64,000 bases of DNA, taken from Prosapia bicincta (taxonomy: Eukaryota > Arthropoda > Insecta > Hemiptera > Cercopidae). The notes below the pieces were generated by a model. That model had not been told where the DNA came from. It was given only the letters and a program-made list of their open reading frames with translations, and did no database searches. Positions 8,166 to 16,035 of this stretch are shown here, piece by piece; positions within the stretch are counted from its first letter, which is position 1; every line of letters begins with the position of its first letter. Location of the stretch: NCBI GenBank assembly GCA_036971475.1, contig JBAIZL010000063.1, positions 2,213,790 to 2,277,789 on the forward strand, read 5' to 3'. The position numbers and the translations under genes were made by a program.

Positions 8166-8483
8166 TCAATTCAAATGGTACACCTCCTTCACCGTATCAC
8201 ATTCGTGCATGAACCTAATCCAAATGTCTCGATTATAAATTCTATTTGCGGATGTGATCATTAACAGAATTATAGGCGGTAAGCTCTTGCTGTACGATCC
8301 GAACCGCTTATGTCTCCAGCAGCGCCTATTAAATACATGTCCATGTCTATTCGTACGACTACAGTAGTTTCCGCAAAACCTCTTCTTATCGGGATAATAG
8401 AAACAACATAAATTTGATTTTGGTGTTTTCGTAGTGTCGCTATTAGCATATGGCGAAATATCATTATAAGTGTATATACGCAT
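8166..8483 (-). CDS. Small Cys/His-rich protein (105 aa)
   Basis: ATG at 8483-8481 shares its first base with the TAA stop of the ATPase frame (TAATG). The central region holds clustered Cys and His (NLCCFYYPDKKRFCGNYCS, then HGHVFNRRCWRHKRF) that could bind zinc. The rest is basic and polar. I do not recognise a family. An alternative frame (8270-8464) is also open but lacks the coupled start and the clustered metal-type residues, so I prefer this one. The tight junction suggests it is translated from the same transcript as the ATPase. Confidence 0.45.
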   Translation of the reverse strand: MRIYTYNDISPYANSDTTKTPKSNLCCFYYPDKKRFCGNYCSRTNRHGHVFNRRCWRHKRFGSYSKSLPPIILLMITSANRIYNRDIWIRFMHECDTVKEVYHLN

Positions 8484-9167
8484 TATAAATCTTTTACGAA
8501 GGAATCAAACCCGATTCTGTATCGACCCTGATCTATATCGCTGTCTTTATCTATTACTATAAAACCGAATTTCTCTTTCCAGGCTGTTGCGCAGAGCTTT
8601 TTGAAAGTGTTAAACGACACGTCCGTGCCTACGTGATCCGAATGAATGTGTCTTAAATTCATATCGTCCTGTTTAAATACAACAATCAGATTGGTATTGT
8701 CTCGGATTAAATGTTTGGGAATCCTACTGTACGTTTGACCGAGATAAAAAGAATCAATTGAGCTATGTCTCCCCATACTGAAGTAATTACGTATATTATC
8801 ATGTTTTTCACACTGTATATCGTCAAAAATCATAATTCGGTTCCGCTTCATGTGGATTGATGATGTTGTCGTTATCACTGTACGGAAAATAACCGATACC
8901 CGATTCTTCCATCACCTTAGACAGAAACTCATATTTCGGTTGGTGAAGTGATTTTGAAAAAATATATATGTTGGCGAACTTCAGCCCGTTTGCCTCGAAC
9001 AAAAGATTAAAAATTACATTTGTTTTACCGCAATTTGAAGGACCACACACAATTGCTCTAATAGTGTTGGGCAATAGGGGACTGTGTCGAATTCGTTTCT
9101 CCTTTTCACCTACATAAGCGTCGAAATTATGTAGCTGCATCGTATATGGAGCAACCACTACACGCAT
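8483..9167 (-). pseudogene. Genome-packaging ATPase (FtsK/HerA-like, Polinton type), frameshifted
   Basis: ATG is at 9167-9165. The first part (to about 8840) carries Walker A GPSNCGKTN at about residues 43-51. The second part, in a frame offset by one base, carries the Walker B-type MIFDDIQ near 8827-8807 and a downstream LGQTYSRIPKHLIRDNTN motif typical of Polinton/poxvirus A32-like packaging ATPases. The two frames overlap between 8878 and 8823. By motif spacing the lost or gained base lies near 8830-8845, just before Walker B. The family pumps viral DNA into the procapsid. Neither half alone would be functional. The frameshift might be a sequencing error in a T-run (TTTTT at about 8822-8826), but could equally be inactivating. 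The end couples to the next ORF. Confidence 0.78.
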
Positions 9168-9427
9168 CTCGAAAGACGTAACCAGAATGAATCAATTGTG
9201 TGAAAAACCTGATATTTATTTTCGAAACATATTTTCTATTGCAGTATAAAGCAATTGTGACACATTGACTCTGCAACTAGTACTTTTCCATTGACGTCAT
9301 CGCATGCTCGTGGCCGGATGCGTGTAAGGTCAGTTGGGACAAAGCAATTGCGACCAGTACTTTTCCATTCACGTCATCGCTTGCACATGGCCGGATGGGC
9401 GCAGCTGGCCGGATGTGGTAAATTGTT
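9168..9427 (-). promoter_or_regulatory. Intergenic control region with duplicated CRE-bearing module
   Basis: Two direct repeats, 9248-9322 and 9341-9399, share AAAGCAATTG, TACTTTTCCATT, ACGTCATCGC and GGCCGGATG blocks. The first contains the perfect CREB/ATF palindrome TGACGTCA at 9292-9299; the second has TCACGTCA at 9369-9376. The region separates the integrase end from the ATPase start and is the only sizeable gap before a run of overlapping genes. It is therefore the likely promoter for the ATPase-to-capsid block. No strong TATA/initiator pair was identified on the minus strand. Confidence 0.5.
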
Positions 9428-10492
9428 TCACAGTATAAGTTTATTTTTATCTACCCAAGAGTTGTGCTTTTTATCGAAACCTTGCCATTTCACAAGAAGC
9501 TTATCTCCTTTCCGGCGCAAAACCTTTTCCACCAAATAAACGTCGCCAACATTTGTTCGACTTAATTCTTCAGCATAAAACCCACCTTTTAATATTTCAC
9601 CTCTCGAATCTTGTAAAATGTAGGTTTTAGGTGAGGACGGTACAACAGCAAACACGGTGAATACTTCTTGCGTCCAGTTTGGATAAAATCCTTTCGAAAA
9701 AACTTTTTTGTATTTGGATATTCTAACTCTATCGTCTACCTGGAATGATCGCGATTGAGGTATAGTACGACTATTTACTTTGTCTTTTATTCTAGCCAAC
9801 AGCATTGCTTCATGTTTTTTTCTCACCTGAATCGGTTTCATACCAATAGTACTGTGTACGGTTTTGTTGTATGACTTTACAATATCATCTAAAATATCAG
9901 TCCATTTATGACTACCGCGAGCCATGAATTCTAACCACATTTTACTTTTCAAAGTTCTGTTTAACCTTTCTACGATGGAAGCTTTTTTCTCGGTGTAAGT
10001 GTGATAGTGATTAATTTTATAGGTTTTCAATAAGTTTTGAACAGATTTGTTAAACCATTCTTTACCCTGATCGGTCTGAAAATGCTTCATACTGTGTTTC
10101 TCTAGTATAGGCTTTAATGCTGAAGCTACTTCGGAACCGGTTTTAGATTTTATCGGCACCGCAAACGCAAATTTTGATAAACAGTTAATCATAGTCAATA
10201 TATACTTATAGCCTTTGTTTTCCTTTGCATAGGGAATCATCTCAACTAAATCAGCTTGATAAAGATCGTTTACACCTTTCAAAGTAACAATACGTGTTTT
10301 AAAATTTCTACGAGCCGGCTTATGAAGCTCGTTAGCAATAGCACGTCTAACGTTCATTTCAAAACTGACCACCTTGATTTTACTTTTGGTACTTTTAAAC
10401 CAACTGACTAGGTTTCCATCAACACCCAAGAGGTACAGTCCGAAGTCGTTCTTGTTTTTTGGAAGCTTCCCCGGGAATGTGAAGCATTCCAA
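9428..10492 (-). CDS. Retroviral-type integrase (rve) with C-terminal chromodomain
   Basis: The open frame is 354 aa from 10492, but that first codon is TTG. The first in-frame ATG is at 10357-10355 (308 aa), which still keeps the whole catalytic core. D81 (YQADLVEM), D141 (FQTDQGKEW) and E175 (ASIVERLNR) form the DDE triad, numbering from the long start. HKPARRNF just before the core is a familiar Polinton integrase block. The C-terminal 37 residues (VEKVLRRKGDKLLVKWQGF, then W-V-D) are a chromodomain. Polinton integrases insert the element and may target chromatin through such domains. The extreme N-terminus does not look like the usual zinc-binding region, so the true start or an upstream exon is uncertain. 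The core itself appears intact. Confidence 0.85.
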   Translation of the reverse strand: MECFTFPGKLPKNKNDFGLYLLGVDGNLVSWFKSTKSKIKVVSFEMNVRRAIANELHKPARRNFKTRIVTLKGVNDLYQADLVEMIPYAKENKGYKYILTMINCLSKFAFAVPIKSKTGSEVASALKPILEKHSMKHFQTDQGKEWFNKSVQNLLKTYKINHYHTYTEKKASIVERLNRTLKSKMWLEFMARGSHKWTDILDDIVKSYNKTVHSTIGMKPIQVRKKHEAMLLARIKDKVNSRTIPQSRSFQVDDRVRISKYKKVFSKGFYPNWTQEVFTVFAVVPSSPKTYILQDSRGEILKGGFYAEELSRTNVGDVYLVEKVLRRKGDKLLVKWQGFDKKHNSWVDKNKLIL

Positions 10493-10867
10493 GGCCTATC
10501 CTCCCAGGCGATCAGTTTTTGTCGTTCAATTTTACTTTTAATCCCATCCACACACACATTCAGTCTTATAGACGATTAAGTCGAGACAGAGGACCATTCA
10601 ACCTAGGTTTCACACACACACTCGTGCAACAAATATTTTATACCTTTTGCAAAAAGGTATTTTATTCAATACAAACACACACAATCTGTCAAAACAGAAG
10701 CTATGTTCTTTTGTTGCTACAACACTTATCCATTCACACAACCTTATAGGCGATTAGACCGTGACAGAGGGCCCATTCATTCAGCCTAGGATCTCCACAC
10801 AGCATAGGTCATACAAAAAATAAAATGGAACGACTTGATTTCACAACACCGTTCAGGATGATGGGAA
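10493..10867 (-). promoter_or_regulatory. Promoter region upstream of integrase with duplicated module
   Basis: Two diverged direct repeats at 10545-10620 and 10729-10800 share CTTATAG, CGATTA, GACAGAGG, CCATTCA and CCTAGG blocks. On the minus strand each has a CTATAAG TATA-like box (10565-10571 and 10743-10749), and a further ATAAAA box lies at 10637-10642. A near-palindrome (TACCTTTTGC/AAAAAGGTA) is at 10641-10659. The region also holds CA-rich tracts. It separates the polymerase end from the integrase start, so it probably drives integrase. Confidence 0.5.
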
Positions 10868-13800
10868 TCATTCTAGGCGTGGAACCTTACAGTACCCATA
10901 AGGTAGCGTATCAAAATCCCCGTTACGTTTTCTTTTCGCACCTGTGGCTCTGAACAATTTTGTTTCACACACAGTAACAACACCATGATCCTTTCTGCGA
11001 CGTATACGCGATTCATCGACCATTATGCTATCCTCCTCTGTTTGTTCATTCAATACTAGTTTCTTTAAAGAATCGAAATTTAAATAACCTGAGGTGCGGA
11101 GATTTAAAGTCAGTCCTTTAATTTTGCAAACTGTAACGGTTTTGTCATTTTCCGTACACATTACCTTGTAGCCGTACGTTTTCGGACCTCCCGAAACAAA
11201 TTCTGTAATGTATGCAGAAGGACCATAGTCAGCCAGTTCGTCTGTCATCTGCCCCAAGTAGTCTCCTGTCGATATATCGTGCGTACCGTCTTTGTGGAGA
11301 TAAATGACACTATCTGTGTCGTAATAGAGGACCTGTGATCCCAACACGTCCAAATACTCATAGAGCTTAAGACGAGCATGGGCTGTAGTGAATGCAGCGA
11401 GAACGACATTTACTGTTGGTAGTACATCACAGGCGTTGTCAGTGTAGCACCAGTTCACTACGACAACGTCCTGGTTAACCTCTTGTATATGGATTACATC
11501 AATTGACGGCGACGTTAACAAGTTGAACAGTTCATTAGGCTCTCTTACTATTGTAGTCTTTGCCTGGTTTTCACGTTGTCCAAACTTACCCCAAAAGGAG
11601 TTTAACATTAGTTTAGCCAACGACCTGGCACCAGGATTTTTTTCAATTTTCAACGGGTCAAGTCTAACCCCTTCGTTGTCGAAATAGCTTTGGACATAGT
11701 CTATTTTGTCTTGTTCAGAACGACACCATTCTGGGTAACCTGAAGCCTCCTGCTTTATTTTTAAAAATGTATTAATATAGTCGGTAAACAGTCCGTTCCC
11801 TTTGTCAAATGAAGCCATTTCGTATTGCCAGAGCTCATACATTTCCAATATCACGTAACCTTTCTGCACAGCTTTGCGTATCTCATCCATAGTCCATGTT
11901 CCTGTCAACGTCCGTTCGTCAAGAGAGTGAGTACAGTCTCCAGGTATAAGGTTCTCGCCACATGTACGGCATAGGATGAACATCAATTTATCGTTCATCC
12001 TGACCGGCAGCACTGGATGATACAGATCCCGAGGAGGTAGGACCGTACATTTCAGGAGGCCGTCAGCAGACATTCCGACTGCTCTACACTCATTATTACC
12101 GACGTGTATTTGCGGATGTCCTATCGGATATTCGCGGTACTTACACACCCAGGGGTACAAGGAGCAAACATCAATGTACCGAATTTTCTCGTTCTCCTGA
12201 CACATATGGTACGATTTTACATTCCCCGTACGACCGCCGAAAAACGCGTCTCGAGGGTTTAGTGGTGTGAGGTGCGTTAGAGGGTGGGAATCAAGGTATG
12301 CCATAGTTTTGTTTAATTTTTTCTTCCTATAAAATTCACACTCCCACATCTCGACAACATTATAATGACGGGACAATTTAGCCATCTTAGCTTTAGTCCT
12401 GGTCAGTCGTGCACTATGAGTGTCTGACGGGTCGTCGATTAGAGGTGAATCACGCCCAAATGTGTAACAGTTTGGACATCCGTGCCAGTAACAACCGTGA
12501 AATTAATATACGGTCTTCGTTCGGTCACATAGTCCGTCGACCTTTATACCGTCTACTTTAATTTCACGACCTCTACCGGCATGCTCCAGTCGATAGCCGT
12601 TCTGGTCTTCGATCCATGCGAGCCACTGTAGAGCGATGGCGGATTGATTATCGACGCGTCTGTACCCATTCTTTGGCAGTATGCCTATTGTGTTTGGCTT
12701 GAGAAACTTTCTTCTGAACGCTAAGCTACACGCGCTAGCAATAGTGACGGCCTCGAGAAACGGATCTACATTGCATTCCTGCAAGAACGAAGCACGAAAC
12801 TTTATACAGGCTTGAGCTAATATATCAACATCAGAGAGGCAATATTCGAATATTTCCGTTTGAAAATTGAACACATAACCGTTGGAGACTTGTTCATCGT
12901 ACCACTGTAAGAATTTTGTATTGTTCTTTTCGAACATTGAGTCAGGACAGTAGTATTCCTTTGCTGGAATAGGACCTACATAATTTTCATTGGCCACTGT
13001 GTTGAAAAGGTGGGGAAAGTAACCCTTCTTTTTTTCGGGAGGTAGGTCGAACGCTTCAGGGAGTTTAGACAATGCCATTGGCATATAGTTTAGAGAATCA
13101 ATAAACTTTACGTTATCGATCTCCATCAATATAATCCTAGTTCCACGCATTATCAATTCAGGTGTAAACTGAGTTTCTTCCAGAACGTATTTCAAAAGGA
13201 ATTGAAAATCAAATGCCTGTCCATTATGAGCGATAACGCACACCTTTTTAAACGTTTTACGCACATCCATTATGTAGGCTATGAACCCGTCAACTGGACT
13301 CTCTTTAAAAACACGAGTTCGTGGCGTACAATTACGACAGCGTTCGCCATTTATGCATTTCCAACAGTACTGTTGAGAAATGCATAAATTTACCCTGTGA
13401 ACGTGAGCGCTATCAAGGACTTCGTCTTGACGCGTTTCCAGATCGAAAAAAAGAAACACGAAATCTTTAACTTGAGGCGTTTGGGTATTGATTTTCATGT
13501 AACAACGATGGTTAGCCGGTTTGTACTCTAAGCACATTTTACAATAAACCTCTCCACACTGATGTGTGGTTTTACGATCTAGAGTAAATATTACCTTCTC
13601 ACATATTAAACATTTTCTAATATACTCGCAAACGCTTACGGAATGTGTGTTGTAACATTGCTGGTTCATAAAGAGACGGTTACAGTCACCGCATTGAATA
13701 CCTCCGTTGTCGTCTAGCACACACGGCGGAGACTGTTTACAAGAATAACAGATAGCTGAACATCTGTGTTTGCCTAAAGTGTTGTACGGTGTTCGACATG

Positions 13801-14620
13801 CTTCACAGTAGAAATGACACGCAAACGCGCTAGTTAAACTGGTAATCACATTAAAATGGGAATTGTGAAATAGCAAATTTATTTTATACTTGGGATTGTT
13901 CACATTACCTTCAAATAACACATGCCTACCTCTACTACCGTAACTGTACACCGTGATTTTATATTCTGTCAAATGATTTTGAAACGCTTGTATCTCATTC
14001 ACACCGGCACCTGACTCGGTAATTTCTACATTAGCGTCAGCCATTAGTTGCTGTGCCCTAACGGTCTGACGTTTACCTTTGTTCTGTATTATAGCTTTAT
14101 ATTCTTTGTCATTTTGCGCCCGAGCAATGCCAACCACAAGAGCACAAGGCAAACACAAAGCATCTTTATTTTTAATTACAACGATTCCCGTTCTGCTGTG
14201 ACACTCTTCGTCAAAGTTATTGTAAATCCCACGCCTACGTCGACCCCGGCCTACAGGTACTCTAACCTTGGTACACGATATCTGGAAGGTATCACCTGAC
14301 ATAAATCCCTCAGCGTTACTCTGGACTATTCCGCCAAAAACGCTCCAAAGCGTGTCTGACGTTATTTCCGAAGCAGGTCTGAAGGCTACGTACCCAGGTG
14401 TACGATTCTTAAAGTTTATGCTAGTCATAGTAAAACCAAGTCGATCTTCGTCTGTTGTACCCCTAGTCACAGATTCAACCAACTCTTGAAGTCCCTGTCT
14501 AACCCATTCAATCTCTCCTACACCTTCAGGGGGTGTATTGAATTTAAAAACAATTTTATTCCCGTATAAACGGAATTTCTTTACATAGGTTTGCACATTA
14601 GAAAAAATATACACGGCCAT
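10868..14620 (-). pseudogene. polB: Protein-primed family B DNA polymerase, interrupted by an in-frame TAA
   Basis: ATG at 14620-14618 opens 705 codons. A TAA at 12505-12503 stops the frame, which then continues in phase for 39 codons and a further 505 from 12385 (about 1,250 codons in all). Order: a domain of about 250 residues with DALCLPCALV (C156) and HNSHFNVIT (H255) resembling an OTU-type Cys/His pair; a Cys/His-rich zinc-finger region (about 268-375); exonuclease motifs FFDLETR (D393/E395), AHNGQAFDF (466-471) and YCLSDVD (593-599); then after the stop FHGCYWHGC, motif A DVCSLYPW, motif B KLMLNSFWGKFG and motif C YYDTDSV. Such polymerases copy Polinton/adintovirus genomes by protein priming. 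The stop lies between exonuclease and palm domains, so neither part would be a full enzyme. Confidence 0.88.
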
Positions 14621-14648
14621 AATATAGGTTTTATTTTAAGAAGTCAAA

Positions 14649-14842
14649 TTAGAAACAGAGATAGGATAACAATCACACTTACCTCTTTGCAGTCAGAATG
14701 AGACCCGAGTATACTGTGCTAACTGTTATATAGCTAACTGTTTATTAGAAACAGAGATAGAATAACAATCACACTTACCTCTTTGCAGTCTGAATGAGAC
14801 CGGAGTATACTGTCCTACCTGTAATATACGGGTTTATATAGC
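14649..14842 (-). promoter_or_regulatory. Tandemly duplicated promoter/leader units with splice donors
   Basis: Two units of about 96 bp (14649-14744 and 14745-14842) are nearly identical. On the minus strand each has a TATA box (CTATATAA at 14726-14733; CTATATAAAC at 14832-14841), an arthropod-type initiator TCATTC (14701-14696 and 14797-14792) and a strong 5' splice donor GAG|GTAAGT, with exons ending at 14683 and 14779. In the left unit the TATA-to-initiator spacing is about 30 bp, which is ideal; in the right unit it is about 40 bp. The arrangement predicts short non-coding first exons spliced to a downstream acceptor. I could not identify the acceptor. Confidence 0.55.
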
Positions 14843-14869
14843 AACCTGTTTAGAGTGGGAGACATAGGC

Positions 14870-15045
14870 CAGCGATTTCTAATCCTTTCACTGCACGACC
14901 GCGAGTAGGAGTGAAAGTAGGTCAGCGATTTCTAATCCTTTCACTGCACGACCGCGAGTGGGAGTGAAAGTTCAACGATTTCACACGGTACAACCTCGAG
15001 TGTGGGAAAAGGTCAATGATTTCTAAACTTTCCGTTGCGTGACAC
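14870..15045. repeat. Enhancer-like repeats (about 53-bp period)
   Basis: Units begin at 14870 and 14923 with CAGCGATTTCTAATCCTTTC, followed by CTGCACGACCGCGAGT and GGAGTGAAAG. Diverged units follow at about 14972 and 15013. The first two are almost identical. The position between divergent promoters suggests binding sites for a transcription factor. Confidence 0.6.
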
Positions 15046-15105
15046 AGCCGCTTTGGGCAACTACGTCATGGGAACTACACAAAGGACGCGTGGGGAGTTG
15101 CACAG

Positions 15106-15142
15106 TATATAAGCCGGTACCAACATACAGAGAGCATCAGTC
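15106..15142 (+). promoter_or_regulatory. Core promoter of the plus-strand genes (TATA plus initiator)
   Basis: TATATAAG lies at 15106-15113 and TCAGTC, matching the arthropod initiator consensus TCAKTY, at 15137-15142. The predicted start site is 15139, about 33 bp from the TATA box. The first ATG in the transcript is the 15191 start codon. Confidence 0.7.
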
Positions 15143-15190
15143 TTCAGCGCTTTGCAGTTAGGTGCGTTGTGTGTGTGTTTTATCTTAATT

Positions 15191-15511
15191 ATGAATACTG
15201 CAAGTCAGCTCTCCAAAAATTCGACAGTTAACCGGTTCAATGCGGTTCCGGTTTACGAGCGAATTTTGGTGTCGTTAAAGTCGTTGGCGTTGAACAAAGA
15301 ATACGGCATTATCTGTGCGAAACTCGTAACAACCGTTCATGGCTCGTCTATTCAGGTTGACTTTGATGACGACGATATAAAAAAGACGACTTTTTTTCCG
15401 AAACGGTATACAGCGATAGTGAAAGATTCCGATCTTCCGGAGTTGGAGAAATGCAAATTTGTCATTACACGTCATGTCGGTAAGACGGTGATAATGGAAA
15501 TACGGCCGTAA
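15191..15511 (+). CDS. 106-aa Polinton-associated small protein
   Basis: I place the start at ATG 15191; the frame is open further upstream to 15152, but only with TTG. The product has VYERILVSLKSLALNKEYGI, then an acidic VDFDDDDIKK, TFFPKRYTAIVKD and a C-terminal VGKTVIMEIRP. From memory, small arthropod Polinton ORFs share the F/YxIL...T.(F/Y)G...FLPKRY pattern. The short beta-rich layout could be an OB-type nucleic-acid-binding protein, which is inference only. It has its own TATA/initiator promoter and diverges from polB. A degenerate duplicate of the gene follows at 15635. It appears intact. Confidence 0.65.
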   Translation: MNTASQLSKNSTVNRFNAVPVYERILVSLKSLALNKEYGIICAKLVTTVHGSSIQVDFDDDDIKKTTFFPKRYTAIVKDSDLPELEKCKFVITRHVGKTVIMEIRP

Positions 15512-15592
15512 ATCGTATTTATTTTCAAGGGGGTGACATATTTTAATGGAGTGGTCACCACTGATTACAGCGTGGCTGGAGCTGTTTTCACT

Positions 15593-15617
15593 GGGACGAA
15601 CTATTAGAGTTCGTCCC
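15593..15617 (+). terminator. Perfect 10-bp hairpin in the 3' region
   Basis: GGGACGAACT, ATTAG, AGTTCGTCCC form a perfect stem of 10 bp with a 5-nt loop. It lies 82 bp after the stop of the 106-aa gene. The duplicate copy at about 15925-15949 has two stem mismatches. It may be an RNA 3'-end or processing element; the role is unproven. Confidence 0.4.
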
Positions 15618-15634
15618 ACGGGGAGCTGGCTTGA

Positions 15635-15966
15635 GCGGTTCCGGTTTACGAGCGAATTTTGGTGCCTTTAAAGTCGTTGGGCGTTGAATAAAGAATATCT
15701 GTGCTCGTAACAACCGTTCATCTGTTCAAGTTGACTGACGATATAAAAAAGACTACTTTTTCCGAAACGATACTGCTATAGAGAAAGATTCTTCTGGAGT
15801 TGGAGAAATGTCGGTAAGACATGGTGATAATGGAAATACGACGGTAAATTTATTTTCAAGGGGGTGACATATATTAATGGAGTGGTCACCACTGATTACA
15901 GCGTGGCTGGAGCTGTTTTCACTGGGGCGAACTATTAGAGTTCATCCCACGGGGGAGCTGACTTGA
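15635..15966 (+). pseudogene. Degenerate tandem duplicate of the 106-aa gene and its 3' region
   Basis: Starting with GCGGTTCCGGTTTACGAGCG at 15635, this segment repeats 15242-15634 at a 393-bp offset. It has several small deletions in the coding part that destroy the frame, while the 3' non-coding half (AAGGGGGTGACATAT, GTGGTCACCACTGATTACAG) is almost unchanged. It lacks a start codon region. A change relative to the first copy creates AATAAA at 15687-15692, which may serve as polyadenylation signal for the intact gene. Confidence 0.8.
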
Positions 15967-16035
15967 TTAACGAATACTCTTTTTAAACAAATACTTAATT
16001 TATTTCAAAAATTATCGATTTATTTCAGAAACACG

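Larger units (their letters stand above)
14621..15150. promoter_or_regulatory. Divergent promoter region between polB and the plus-strand genes
   Basis: The region holds two minus-strand promoter units (14649-14842), a repeat block (about 14870-15045) and a plus-strand core promoter (15106-15142). It is the divergence point of the element: polymerase and everything to the left are transcribed leftwards, and the 106-aa and RING genes rightwards. A half CRE (TACGTCA) lies at 15062-15068. No ORF of note is present. Confidence 0.6.
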
